Positions 14,906 to 24,400 are shown, numbered from the stretch's first letter. The stretch is DNA of 35,025 nt from CAYJFG01 sp964369405 (GCA_964369405.1 CAYJGB010000019.1:1-35025); one strand, 5' to 3'. The notes: generated by a model from the sequence alone, not told the origin. Translations and numbers: made by a program.

Positions 14906-16168
14906 ATGTATAAAATAAAAGATGTTAAAGGTAGAGAAGTTATCGATAGTAGAGGAAATCCAACAGTAGAAGCTGAAGTAACTTTAGAGTGTGGAGCTAT
15001 TGGAGTTGCAAGTGTGCCAAGTGGGGCATCAACTGGAGAGTATGAAGCGTATGAATTGCGAGATAGCTCAAACAAAAGATATTTGGGGAAAGGTGTTTCT
15101 ACAGCAGTAAAAAATATAAACGAAACAATCGCACAGAAGATAATAGGAAAAGATGCAACAAGACAAATGTGCATAGACAAAGCAATGATTGAATTAGATG
15201 CAACTGATAATAAGTCAAATCTTGGAGCAAATGCAATATTAGCAGTATCGTTAGCAGTTGCAAAAGCGTCTGCAAATGCAGTTAATTTGCCACTGTACAC
15301 ATATATAGGTGGAGTATATGCTCATAATTTGCCAGTGCCTATGATGAATATATTAAACGGTGGAGCACATGCCGATAACAATATAGATATACAAGAATTT
15401 ATGATTATGCCAGTAGGAGCAAAGTGTTTTAGTGAGGGGTTAATGCAATGTTGTGAAATATACCATACATTAGGTAAAATATTAAAAGAAAGTGGTAAAA
15501 ACACATCTGTAGGAGATGAAGGAGGCTTTGCTCCAAACTTACAAACAGACGAAGAAGCGATACAACTTATAATAGAAGCGATAGAAACAGCTGGTTACAC
15601 AACAGAAAATATCAAAATAGCACTAGATGTAGCAGGAAGTGAATGGTATAAAGATGGTAGCTATGAACTTCCAAAAAGAAAAGTTAAAATGACAAGTCAA
15701 GAAATAACAAGTTATTTTGAAGATTTAATAAGTAAGTATCCTATAATTTCAATAGAAGACCCGCTGAGCGAACACGACTGGGACGGTTGGGTATATATAA
15801 CAGATAAATTAGGTAACAAAGTGCAACTAGTGGGTGATGATTTATTTGTGACAAATACAAAAAGACTAAAGCAAGGTATAGAAAACAAAGCAGGTAATGC
15901 AATACTGATAAAAATTAATCAAATCGGCACACTTACAGAAACATTAGACGCAATAGAAACAGCAAAAAGAGCAGGGTTTAATACAATAATTTCTCATAGA
16001 AGTGGAGAAACAGAAGATACGACTATAGCAGATATAGCAGTAGCGATAAATTCAGGACAGATTAAAACAGGAGCACCATGCAGAACAGACAGAACTGCCA
16101 AATATAACAGACTTCTTAGAATAGAAGAAGAATTAAGCACTCTTTCAGAATATAAAATGGTATTCTAA
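14906..16168 (+). CDS. eno: Enolase (2-phosphoglycerate dehydratase)
   Basis: The 420-residue product is a complete enolase, converting 2-phosphoglycerate to phosphoenolpyruvate in glycolysis. It has the N-terminal VKGREVIDSRGNPTVEAEV, the loop GVPSGASTGEYEA-like VPSGASTGEYEAYELRD, and LGANAILAVSLAVAKA. It also has GDEGGFAPNL with the catalytic Glu, the three Mg ligands in ALDVAGSEWY, SIEDPLSEHDWDGW and LVGDDLFVTN, the catalytic Lys in LIKINQIGT, and SHRSGETED (363-371). All active-site elements are intact. Start chosen at the ATG behind AGGAGG (7 nt spacing); a longer frame at 14840 lacks a site. It is not next to other glycolytic genes. Confidence 0.97.
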   Translation: MYKIKDVKGREVIDSRGNPTVEAEVTLECGAIGVASVPSGASTGEYEAYELRDSSNKRYLGKGVSTAVKNINETIAQKIIGKDATRQMCIDKAMIELDATDNKSNLGANAILAVSLAVAKASANAVNLPLYTYIGGVYAHNLPVPMMNILNGGAHADNNIDIQEFMIMPVGAKCFSEGLMQCCEIYHTLGKILKESGKNTSVGDEGGFAPNLQTDEEAIQLIIEAIETAGYTTENIKIALDVAGSEWYKDGSYELPKRKVKMTSQEITSYFEDLISKYPIISIEDPLSEHDWDGWVYITDKLGNKVQLVGDDLFVTNTKRLKQGIENKAGNAILIKINQIGTLTETLDAIETAKRAGFNTIISHRSGETEDTTIADIAVAINSGQIKTGAPCRTDRTAKYNRLLRIEEELSTLSEYKMVF

Positions 16169-16520
16169 AACTCAAAATTGAGTAGTTGAATAGTTTGTTT
16201 GTAGTTTAGTAAACTTATCGACACACTAACAGCTTTCAAAAAACTAGTGCAAGACGAGGAATAAAACTTGTGAATTATCGAATAATACGGCTGTATATGA
16301 GGGAGATTTGCACGTATGCATGACGAAGTAAGTGGAATAAAATTTTTAATTTCGCAGTTGCGCAGTTTTTCGACAGTCTGCAACCAAACACAAAATAATG
16401 GTGTTTGGTTTACATATAACTCATATATAATTAATCTATATTCACGCTTGCAAATTATAGAATGTGATTTTTTTGTAACTTTTACATAAAAAAACCTTAT
16501 CCAATATTGTTAAGTAGTCT
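16169..16520. other. Non-coding stretch after enolase with a probable dispersed element
   Basis: No gene is supported here. About 16235-16385 is richer in G and C than its surroundings and has near-repeats GAGGAATAAAACTT and GTGGAATAAAATTT about 85 nt apart. It also holds TGCACGTATGCA, GCAGTTGCGCAGTT and a segment ending in CAGTCTGC. It looks like a member of a non-coding repeat family rather than decayed coding sequence. A minus-strand frame across it (16165-16383) has no ribosome binding site. Confidence 0.4.
16382..16410. repeat. 10-bp inverted repeat
   Basis: AACCAAACAC and GTGTTTGGTT form a perfect 10-bp stem with a 9-nt loop. There is no clear T-run on either strand, so it is a weak terminator at best; it marks the right end of the GC-richer element. 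Confidence 0.5.
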
Positions 16521-16547
16521 AAAATTTGTTTTCAAGTCACTTTTTAG

Positions 16548-16576
16548 TTGAAATGAGTAAATTAATGGTGTATAAT
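16548..16576 (+). promoter_or_regulatory. Strong promoter of the CBM26-like gene
   Basis: TTGAAA (16548-16553), exact 17-nt spacer and perfect TATAAT (16571-16576), about 65 nt upstream of the ATG, which itself has AAGGAGG. High expression is expected. Confidence 0.75.
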
Positions 16577-16640
16577 TAAGACAATGAAGTTTCGGCTTCG
16601 AAAATTATTATTTATTCTGAAAATTTAAGGAGGAACAAAA

Positions 16641-17402
16641 ATGTCTAAAAAAGTATTAAGTATAATTTTAGCAGTAGTAATGTTAGTATCAATGGCTACA
16701 GTTGCAGGTGTAAGTGCAAGTGCAGCAACAGCAGGTGGAACAATTTCAGTTGATTTACCAGAAACATGGGCAAAATCAGCAACAGCAGTTTATTGTCATA
16801 TTTGGCAAAATGGTGGAGACTCACTATATGCATGGCAAGCTAAAGATTCAAAAATGGAACAAGTAGATGATGACACATATAGCTATGAAATCCCAGCTGG
16901 TAAAGAATTAAATATGATTATCATCAGCACAAGTACTGGTATGCAAACATACGACTTAACTTTCGGTGATCCTTGCATGGGCGATACAATCCTAATCGAC
17001 ACAGATAATCCAATCGAAAATCCAGTTGATTCAGAAAAATCAACAGCTAAAGCTACATGGAAAAACAATAGTGCAAACTATGGTCCACACTTAGCTGTAA
17101 CAAGTGTTGGTAACATCGTTGGTGAGCAACTAGCTGAAGGCGAAAGTGCTGAAGACCTAGTAGCAGCTTTCGAAACAGGATACCCAGATTTAGCAACTCC
17201 AGAAAAAATTGCTGAATTAGAAAAATCATTAGGAATTTCTTCAGGTGGAGACGATGAAACTCCTGAAAGTGCTGACACAACAACAACACCATCAGGAACA
17301 ACAACAACTGGTGACACAACTCAAGTTTTATTATTAAGCTTATTATTAGTTGCTGCTTTAGGTGTAGTATTTGTATCTGTTAGAAAAAGAGCTACAAAAT
17401 AA
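16641..17402 (+). CDS. Secreted CBM26-like protein with C-terminal membrane anchor
   Basis: The 253-residue product has a signal peptide (about 1-29, ending SASA). A beta-sandwich-like domain follows (about 35-120) with the pattern of starch-binding CBM26: AVYCHIWQNGGDSLYAWQ, SYEIPAGKELNMIIIS and GMQTYDLTFG. Then come a second, less clear region (about 140-205), a Thr-rich linker (TTTTPSGTTTTGDTTQ) and a C-terminal hydrophobic segment followed by VRKRATK. The tail has the form of a sorting or stop-transfer signal but no LPxTG; TTGD may be a variant. Consensus promoter, AAGGAGG and A/T-ending codons suggest abundant expression. It could hold starch or a similar glucan at the cell surface. The CBM call rests on the alignment of aromatic residues and should be treated as probable. 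Confidence 0.65.
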   Translation: MSKKVLSIILAVVMLVSMATVAGVSASAATAGGTISVDLPETWAKSATAVYCHIWQNGGDSLYAWQAKDSKMEQVDDDTYSYEIPAGKELNMIIISTSTGMQTYDLTFGDPCMGDTILIDTDNPIENPVDSEKSTAKATWKNNSANYGPHLAVTSVGNIVGEQLAEGESAEDLVAAFETGYPDLATPEKIAELEKSLGISSGGDDETPESADTTTTPSGTTTTGDTTQVLLLSLLLVAALGVVFVSVRKRATK

Positions 17403-17442
17403 TTTATTAATTTAAACATAAATAATAATTAATTTATAATTT

Positions 17443-17473
17443 TCCTCCATCTGTAATCAGATGGAGGATTTTT
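17443..17473 (+). terminator. Terminator of the CBM26-like gene
   Basis: TCCTCCATCT (17443-17452) and AGATGGAGGA (17459-17468) form a perfect 10-bp stem with a 6-nt loop followed by five T. Confidence 0.9.
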
Positions 17474-17517
17474 CTATTTAGTATGGTGAGGTTATCGTCA
17501 AAGCATAACAGCACACA

Positions 17518-17552
17518 AAAAAGCAACCTTAACAATTAAGTTAAAGTTGCTT
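17518..17552 (-). terminator. Terminator of the DUF6465 gene
   Basis: On the minus strand AAGCAACTTTAAC pairs with GTTAAGGTTGCTT (one U-G pair) around TTAATT, followed by a T-run. Confidence 0.8.
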
Positions 17553-17573
17553 AAAAATTTAATTCATTAAAAA

Positions 17574-18068
17574 TTAGAAATATACGTCCATTTGGTTTTC
17601 GCTATCTAATTCGCCATTAACGATAAAGAATGCTTTTCTTTCTTCTGGCTTAATAAATACTTCTAAAGTTTTTATTTCCTTTGCATTTTCTTTTGATGCA
17701 TATACTGTTTTTATGTTTTCGATTATTTCGTTAACTTTTTCTTGTCCACCATCAAATTCAACCACAACTGATACTGTAGGTTCACTTGCTTTAGCTGTTC
17801 TTTTAGCTGGAGCTTTTTTTGTAGTTGTTTTTGTAGTAGTTGTTTTTTTAGTAGCAGCTGGTTTTTCTACTGTTTCTTTTGTTTTAGCTGTTGTTGCTTT
17901 TTTAGTAGTAGTTTTTGCAGCTGTTTTTGTTGTTGCTGTTTCTTTAGCAGTTGTTGCCTTTGCTGCTGGTTTTTTAGCAGGAGCTTTTTTTGTTGTAGTT
18001 GTCTTAACTTCTTCTTTTACTGGAGTTTCAACTGTTTTTGTTTCTGTTGTTTTCTTAATTTGTGCCAT
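17574..18068 (-). CDS. Histone-H1-like basic tail fused to a DUF6465 domain
   Basis: The 164-residue product has two parts. The first ~95 residues are a low-complexity Lys/Ala/Thr tract (TTTTKKAPAKKPAAKATTAK, repeated in variants), like eukaryotic H1 tails and bacterial Hc1-type proteins. The last ~65 residues are a compact domain, SVVVEFDGGQEKVNEIIENI to LEVFIKPEERKAFFIVNGEL, which I recognise as DUF6465. The function of that domain is unknown. The basic tail suggests binding to nucleic acid or anionic polymer. Start chosen at the fifth codon of the longest frame: the first ATG would abut the AGGAAGG site, the second leaves 8-12 nt. It is transcribed from a consensus promoter at 18136-18164. 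Confidence 0.75.
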   Translation of the reverse strand: MAQIKKTTETKTVETPVKEEVKTTTTKKAPAKKPAAKATTAKETATTKTAAKTTTKKATTAKTKETVEKPAATKKTTTTKTTTKKAPAKRTAKASEPTVSVVVEFDGGQEKVNEIIENIKTVYASKENAKEIKTLEVFIKPEERKAFFIVNGELDSENQMDVYF

Positions 18069-18135
18069 TACACAAACCATCCTTCCTAAATGTAAAAATT
18101 ATATAATTGTAAGTTTTATCTTTATTACCCTCATA

Positions 18136-18164
18136 ATTATATAACGCAATTTATATAAAGTCAA
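18136..18164 (-). promoter_or_regulatory. Promoter of the DUF6465 gene
   Basis: Minus-strand TTGACT (18159-18164), exact 17-nt spacer and perfect TATAAT (18136-18141), about 68 nt upstream of the start. Confidence 0.75.
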
Positions 18165-18327
18165 ACAAATAAGCACCCAATTACAATAATTTAGCTTATA
18201 ATACAATTTTTAAACAATTTGCTTCTCCTTGTTTTGGTTAATTTAACAATGAATAAAGCTAATTTATATCTAATTTGACTATTTTTTTATAGTCGTTAAT
18301 AGTGATTTATCTCATAATCTAGCTGGT

Positions 18328-18606
18328 TTATATCTCTTCTCCTAGGTTATGCTTTACTCTTTGTTTTTCTTCTGCTCTTTTTGCATTGTTAAATCTGTCT
18401 ACTGTTCCCACTAAGTACCCTGTAATTCTTCTTATTCTTTGTATTGGTACTGGTTGAAAATGACATGCCAACTCTACCTCGTCACCGTCTAGCTTAATAT
18501 CTATTTCTTTGATTTTTCTGTTTTTATACTCTTTTTCACAATATGCTATATATGCATTGATTTCTTCACTTGGAATTTGTCCACCTGTTACATTAGTTTT
18601 AATCAT
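18328..18606 (-). CDS. NrdD-like glycyl-radical mini-protein
   Basis: The 92-residue protein ends in a segment resembling the C-terminal glycyl-radical region of anaerobic ribonucleotide reductase (NrdD): QRIRRITGYLVGTVDRFNNA (residues 57-76) followed by KRAEEKQRVKH. NrdD sequences carry R-x-x-G-Y-L, the Gly bearing the radical; here it would be Gly63. The first half (residues 1-50) is a small alpha/beta stretch and has no Cys pairs of the NrdD zinc site. Such short proteins are often annotated as anaerobic NTP reductase. Whether it is a spare radical domain, as GrcA/YfiD is for pyruvate formate-lyase, or a regulator is unknown. AAAGGAGAG lies 6-8 nt before the ATG. No nrdD or nrdG is in the window. 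Confidence 0.7.
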   Translation of the reverse strand: MIKTNVTGGQIPSEEINAYIAYCEKEYKNRKIKEIDIKLDGDEVELACHFQPVPIQRIRRITGYLVGTVDRFNNAKRAEEKQRVKHNLGEEI

Positions 18607-18701
18607 AAAAAATCTCTCCTTTTTATATTATATTATTATTATACATCTAAAACTTATAATAAAGTGTGACATTTGCAACATATATAAATTTTACACAATA
18701 C

Positions 18702-18730
18702 TTTACATAATACACAATTTAATGTATAAT
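18702..18730 (+). promoter_or_regulatory. Promoter of the WYL regulator
   Basis: TTTACA (18702-18707), exact 17-nt spacer, TATAAT (18725-18730), 57 nt before the TTG start. Confidence 0.6.
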
Positions 18731-18787
18731 TAGTACATTAAGTATCATTTAATTTCGTTTTTCTATTTTATTAAAGGAAGTGATTTT

Positions 18788-19792
18788 TTGCCTAAATTAT
18801 CTAATCAAAAACTTAAAACTCTATATTTAAAGAAAATTCTCCTCGAAAATACTGACGAAAATCATTATATCACAATGGATAATATATTAACTCAGCTAAA
18901 TAACTATGACATCAGTGCAGAGCGAAAAAGTATCTACTCCGATATTGAGGCTCTAAGCACTTATGGGCTTGATGTTCACTCAAGAAAAGGAAAATACTCT
19001 GGCTATGCTGTCTTAAGCCGAGATTTTGAGCTAGCTGAATTAAAACTCTTAGTTGATAGTGTTCAATCATCAAAGTTTTTAACTAAGAAAAAATCTCAAG
19101 CGCTTATTAAAAAAATTGAATCTCTAACTAGTAAGCACGAATCAAAATCATTGCAAAGACAAGTCTTAGTTACAAATAGAATTAAAAATGAAAATGAATC
19201 TATATACTATAGCGTAGATTCTATACACAAAGCTTTATTAAGTAATAAAAAAATTAGTTTTAATTACTTTGAGTGGGTAGTTGACAAATCTCAACATAAT
19301 AATATTAGCAAAAATTATAAACGAAAAGGTGAATTATACGTTATAAGCCCTTGGTGCTTAACTTATAGTGATGAAAACTATTATCTAGTTGCTTATGAAG
19401 ATAAGTCAAAAATAGTTAAGCATTTTAGGGTTGATAAAATGGACCATATTGAGGTTTTAGAAGAAAACAGAACTGGCAAAGAGTTGTTTTCAAGTTTTAA
19501 TATTTCTAATTATTCTAGCAAAGTGTTTGGTATGTATGGTGGAGAAGAATATAACATACGCATAGAATTTAATAATAATCTACTAGGCGTTGTACTAGAT
19601 AAATTCGGGAAAAATATTCATATCGTACCAGATAATCTAAATCATTTTTTTGTTGATGTAGATGTTTTTGTAAGTCCTCAATTTTTCAGTTGGATTTTTG
19701 GTTTAGGCGAAAATGCAAAGATAATATCTCCTAAAAGCGTAATTAAGCAATATAAAAAACATTGCAAAAAATCAATAAGCAAATATAAATAA
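18788..19792 (+). CDS. WYL-domain transcriptional regulator
   Basis: The 334-residue product has an N-terminal winged helix (about 1-70) with the DeoR-like recognition ISAERKSIYSDIEALSTYGL. A WYL domain follows (about 140-235) with YVISPWCLTYSDENYYLVAY and KHFRVDKMDHIEVLEE, then the WCX-type C-terminal extension (about 245-325). WYL proteins bind ligands, often nucleotides or nucleic acid, and control stress, DNA-damage or defence genes. The TTG start is supported by AAAGGAAGTGA just upstream; no ATG lies near. It has its own promoter and terminator, so no target operon is obvious; the DUF6512 gene next door is a separate unit. Confidence 0.88.
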   Translation: MPKLSNQKLKTLYLKKILLENTDENHYITMDNILTQLNNYDISAERKSIYSDIEALSTYGLDVHSRKGKYSGYAVLSRDFELAELKLLVDSVQSSKFLTKKKSQALIKKIESLTSKHESKSLQRQVLVTNRIKNENESIYYSVDSIHKALLSNKKISFNYFEWVVDKSQHNNISKNYKRKGELYVISPWCLTYSDENYYLVAYEDKSKIVKHFRVDKMDHIEVLEENRTGKELFSSFNISNYSSKVFGMYGGEEYNIRIEFNNNLLGVVLDKFGKNIHIVPDNLNHFFVDVDVFVSPQFFSWIFGLGENAKIISPKSVIKQYKKHCKKSISKYK

Positions 19793-19800
19793 TTAATATT

Positions 19801-19842
19801 AAAAAACTGCTAAGAAGATTTTAGTCTTTTTAGCAGTTTTTT
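19801..19842 (+). terminator. Terminator of the WYL regulator
   Basis: AAAAAACTGCTAAGAAGA pairs with TCTTTTTAGCAGTTTTTT (one G-U pair) around TTTTAG, ending in a run of six T. Confidence 0.9.
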
Positions 19843-19906
19843 ATGTCATTTTTCACTCTTTATTTTTCATATATTGTTCTATAATATGTATAATAGGGGT
19901 GTTATA

Positions 19907-20461
19907 ATGAAAGAAAATCTTTTCAAAAGAATGGAAATTTTAGGTGTTTTAGTATCTTTTATTCTTGCTTGCGTTCTGCATTTTACATATGACTGGTCAA
20001 ATGGTGCTATGTGGAGTATTTTATTTGGTGCAGTTAATGAAAGTGTTTGGGAGCATTTAAAAATAATAACTATGCCATATGTTTTATGGGCGTTTTTAGA
20101 AATCGCATTTGCTAAGCCTTATTTTAAACAATTTGTAATATCTAAAATATTTGGAATTTACTTTCTAGGAATATCTATTATTATTTTTTACTACAGCTAT
20201 ACGCTTATTGTAGGTGACAATATTCTATGGCTAGATATTTCTAGTACAATTCTATTCACTGCTTTAGCTTTTTATTTTTCTTATAAAATAACTACATCAT
20301 ATAAAAACTATAAACATTTCTATAATTTAGCTCTTGCCTTGCTTTTTCTATATTTTTGTATGTACTTTTGGTTTACTATATCTCCACCACATATTGATTT
20401 ATTTAAAGACTCTGTCACTTCTGAGTACGGCATATATGCTAAATCGGCTTTACAAAGCTAA
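19907..20461 (+). CDS. DUF6512-family integral membrane protein
   Basis: The 184-residue product has about five or six membrane spans and the signature of the DUF6512 family near its N-terminus: LACVLHFTYDWSNG and then FGAVNESVWEHLKI, followed by MPYVLWAFLEI. The charged and aromatic NESVWEHLK motif in the first loop is the most conserved part; its function is unknown. The frame opens at 19874, but ATG 19907 follows GGGGTG and matches where the family begins. It is a single gene between a WYL regulator and rlmB, each with own signals. Nothing in the surroundings points to a role. Confidence 0.75.
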   Translation: MKENLFKRMEILGVLVSFILACVLHFTYDWSNGAMWSILFGAVNESVWEHLKIITMPYVLWAFLEIAFAKPYFKQFVISKIFGIYFLGISIIIFYYSYTLIVGDNILWLDISSTILFTALAFYFSYKITTSYKNYKHFYNLALALLFLYFCMYFWFTISPPHIDLFKDSVTSEYGIYAKSALQS

Positions 20462-20624
20462 ATTATAACATTTAAATTGAATTGTTACACTCAATATAAA
20501 CAAATAAATTTTTTACGACAAAAATTTTCAAAAAAGACTATTCTTTTTTCGCTAAAATATGATATAATTTAAAATGATTACGTAAATATGAATTTAAATA
20601 AAATTTTTAGATATAGGTGAAAAG

Positions 20625-21434
20625 ATGAATTATAATAATAGCAAAAAAAATAGCAACAATACTTTTTATGATAAAAAAGATAATACAGAGCAAAATAGAA
20701 ATCAAGATATGATTATTGGTAGAAATCCAGTATCAGAAGCGATAAAAAGTAATCGTCCTCTTGATAAAATTTTAGTATCAGCTGGGTTTAAAAATACTTC
20801 TGTAACTGTTTTAGTATCAAAAGCTAAAGAGCAAGGTGTTGTAATCAAAGAAGTTGATACAAGAAAACTAGATTTAATGACTAATAATGCAAACCATCAA
20901 GGTATAATAGCGTTTGCAAGTGTAAAAGAATACTCAAGCGTTGAAGATATTCTAAATATCGCAAAAGAGAGAGAAGAACCACCTTTCATTATAATATTAG
21001 ACGAAATAGAAGACCCACATAATTTAGGTGCGATTATAAGAACAGCAGAATGTGCAGGAGTGCATGGAATAATAATACCAAAGCGTAGAAGTGCTGGATT
21101 AAGTGGAACTACAGGTAAAGCATCAGCAGGAGCAGTTGAGTATATGGCAGTAGCAAGAGTAACAAATATTACTAGAACAATTGAGGATTTGAAAAAAGAA
21201 GGTATATGGATATACGGGACTGATATGAGTGGTCAAACATGGTGCAAAGCAGATTTAAAAGGAGCAATAGCACTAGTGATAGGGAATGAGGGAAAAGGAA
21301 TAAGCCACCTAGTAAAAGAAAAGTGCGATGTAATGTTATCATTACCGATGCAAGGGAAAATAAATTCGCTTAATGCATCAGTGGCATCAGGAATAATAGT
21401 ATATGAAATAGCAAAGCAAAGATTGGGATTATAA
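20625..21434 (+). CDS. rlmB: 23S rRNA (Gm2251-type) 2'-O-methyltransferase, SpoU/TrmH family
   Basis: The 269-residue product has a poorly conserved Asn/Lys-rich N-terminus (1-27), then the RNA-binding substrate domain (MIIGRNPVSEAIKSNRPLDKI). The SPOUT catalytic domain shows all three knot motifs: ILDEIEDPHNLGAIIRTAE, ALVIGNEGKGIS and LPMQGKINSLNASVASGI. RlmB methylates G2251 of 23S rRNA in the peptidyl-transferase centre; Gram-positive homologues with this pattern may differ in target. It leads a run of three genes with the pseudo-ATPase (28 nt gap) and rpe (22 nt gap). A TATAAT at 20563-20568 is a plausible -10, with a poor -35. Confidence 0.93.
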   Translation: MNYNNSKKNSNNTFYDKKDNTEQNRNQDMIIGRNPVSEAIKSNRPLDKILVSAGFKNTSVTVLVSKAKEQGVVIKEVDTRKLDLMTNNANHQGIIAFASVKEYSSVEDILNIAKEREEPPFIIILDEIEDPHNLGAIIRTAECAGVHGIIIPKRRSAGLSGTTGKASAGAVEYMAVARVTNITRTIEDLKKEGIWIYGTDMSGQTWCKADLKGAIALVIGNEGKGISHLVKEKCDVMLSLPMQGKINSLNASVASGIIVYEIAKQRLGL

Positions 21435-21462
21435 TAACTTTTTTGCAAAAAGGGTGAGAAAG

Positions 21463-24400
21463 ATGGATAGCAAAGAAAAGAAATCAATAATAGATAGAAT
21501 AAAAAAATTAATATATGCTACAGAAGAGCAAGCAGACAATCAGCAAGAGGACTTGAGTGAAGATAACAAGCCGATAATGGAAGAGATTTTCAGTGGAGAA
21601 GAAGATAAAAACAAAATTGCTGATATAAGAAGAATAAGAGAAGAAAAAGAAGCAAGAGAAAAACAAGAGGCTGCAAAGAAACTTAAAGAAGAGTTAAAAG
21701 CAGAGATAAAAGAAGAGCTTAAGGCAGAAATAATAGATAAAAGCGAAGAAAAACAGCCAAGAAGTAACGAAAATATTATTGAGAGTATATTAGAAACAGT
21801 CATAAAAGAAACAAAAGAAGAGAAGCTAAAAAAAGAGCAAGCAAAAAATAAAAAAGAAATGACTAAGGCTAAGGCAAAAAAAGCAGTAGAAGTTACACAA
21901 AGCGAAGAAAAAAATGAAACAGGTTCAAAAGAAGTTGAAGATAAGAAAGATAATAACGAAAATAAAAAGCAAGAAAAAGAAATTATAGAACAAGCAAAAC
22001 AAGAAGACACAACAAAAGAAGAAGACACAACAGTCATAAATAAAGAAACACAGAGTAATCAAGAGGACAAAACACAGGATAACTCTGCACAAGAAACACA
22101 AGAAAGCTCTGAAAACTCTACACAGCAACCAATAAACGCAACTAAAGGTGAAAATGACACAAACCAAAATATAAATTACACTATTTCTCTTACTAAAAAA
22201 GAACTAGAGAAAGCTATAAAAAAAGCTGAAAAGCGTCAAAAAAAATTGATTAAACAGCAAATAAACGAAGAGAAAAAATTAATTAAACAACGTAAACTAG
22301 AGGAAACATTAAGTTCAAATGCACTAAAAGCTAATAAAGGAACTCAACCTATTGACAATAGTTTTAAATCAAGATTTAGAATTTTCTTAGACTTTATTAA
22401 TGATAAGTCTGATGAGTACGCTCCAGATGAAAATTTAATTGTATTAGAAGACATTCCTACATATAAAGATGATGTAATGGAGCAATTACAAGTTGATAAT
22501 AGAGATAAGACAAAAACCGATAAACCTGTAAAAAGTGAAAAAACAGAGAACAAAACTGATGATAGAGATACATCAAACAAAGCATATAAAGTTCCTGTTA
22601 TGAACATTCCAATAGCAAAAGATGTAAAAAAAGATGCTAGCAAGCTAATTGAAGATAAACCAGATAATAAAAAATCTAAAAAACAGACTAAGAGTAAAAT
22701 AAACGAAATTAGAAGCAGTCTTCTTTTTGAAAAACCAAGTGCGAAGAAATTAAGCGAAGAAGATTTGCAAAAATTAGTAATAAACGGGCAAAAAGTGCCT
22801 GAATACGTGTACGAAACTGATGTTTATAAAATAACATTAGCTTCAGATAAAATAGCAAGTTCAATAAAAAAAGAATTTGATTTTTATGTAAAAGAAGAAC
22901 TGAAAAAAGAAAAAGTTCAAAAATCATCTACTGATGAGCAAGAGAGCAAAGTCAATGTCAAAAAGAATGATAATAATAAAAATCAATCTTATTCTAACAA
23001 GCCTTATACACCAGAAAAGGAAGACGAGCATAGAACTATTAAAGAAAAACTTTTTGGAAGCTATAGAAATGTAGATGAATATGCAGATTTTGCAAGCTTT
23101 AAAGAAGAAAAAGAAGAAGTTGTTGAAGACTATGAACGTTCTCAAGACACAAGGTCTGTAAGAGCTGAAATTAATATTATCGCTAGAAATCTTATTATCA
23201 AAAGTATTATTACAGGCGTTATTTTCGCTTTTTCTATAACTCTTACTATGCTACAAAAATATACTCCAGAATTAATCGTTAACAACGTTCCTAATGCTGA
23301 TATTATGGTTAGTATTGTAAATGTGTTATTGCTTGTTCTAGGTATTAGCATATGTCATACTGCGTTCTTCAACGGGCTTAAACCTCTTATATGGTTTAAA
23401 GGTAATGAAGATACTGCTGTAGCTGTAGCTTCAGTAGCTGTGTTTGCTCAAAGTATTATTTCTATATTCGATTCACAAGCTTTTTTCACTCTCGAAAGAA
23501 ACTTATATTTGCCTATTGTACTTTTTGCTTTATTCTTAAATAGCTTAGGTAAGGCTGTTGTCCAACTTAGAATTAAAGATAACTTTAACTTTTTATCATC
23601 TGAAAACAGAAAATATACAGCTAAAACACTTGAGAAAACTAAAACAGCAGAAAAAATGATTGCAGACACAAAGGCAACTAAACCTATTATTGCTTACCAA
23701 AGAAGAACAAAATTTTTAAGTAACTTTTTAAAGCTTTCATACACACCAGACCCTAGCCAAACTATGGCAGCTAGATTTGCACCAATTTGCACTGCTTTAG
23801 CTATAGTAATTGCAATTGTTTACGGCATAGTTTATAATAATCCAGAAGATGCAACTTCTGCTATGTCTGCTGTTTTATGCGTAGCTATTCCAGTTTGTAG
23901 CTTACTTGCTGTTAACTTACCGATGAAAAGATTATGCAAAAAAGCCGTTAAATTAAACTCTATGATAGTAGGATACCCTGCTGTAAAAGAGTTTGGTGAC
24001 ACTAATGCTATTATGGTCGATGCAAGAGAATTATACCCTCGAGGTAAAGTAGAATTAATTGCTGTTAAAATATTTGATAATATTAGAGCAGATAAGGCAT
24101 TTGTTAAAGTATCTGCTGTCTTAAAAATGGCAAATACTTCACTTACATATATGTTTGAGGAGATTATAACAGACAAAAATGTACAACTACCTCATGTAGA
24201 CACTGTTAAGTACGAGGACGGTATGGGTCTATTAAGTTGGGTAAATGGAGAACGTATTTTAATAGGTAATCGAGAACTTATGAAAAAATATAAAATCAAT
24301 CTACCAAGCGTCGATTACGAGGAGAGAAACAAAGACAGAGAGCGTTATAAGGTGACTTATATAGCTAGTTCAGGTAATGTTATTGCAATGTTGATTACAA

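Noticed and set aside
16165..16383. Minus-strand 72-residue frame after enolase
   Set aside because: No ribosome binding site and no family likeness; it overlaps the probable dispersed non-coding element.
17713..18144. Val/Ala/Phe-rich plus-strand frame
   Set aside because: Antisense of the Lys/Ala/Thr tract of the DUF6465 gene; looks membrane-like only by codon complementarity.
21540..22167. Ser/Phe-rich minus-strand frames within the pseudo-ATPase gene
   Set aside because: They are complements of the Lys/Glu-rich codons of the real gene, without start signals.
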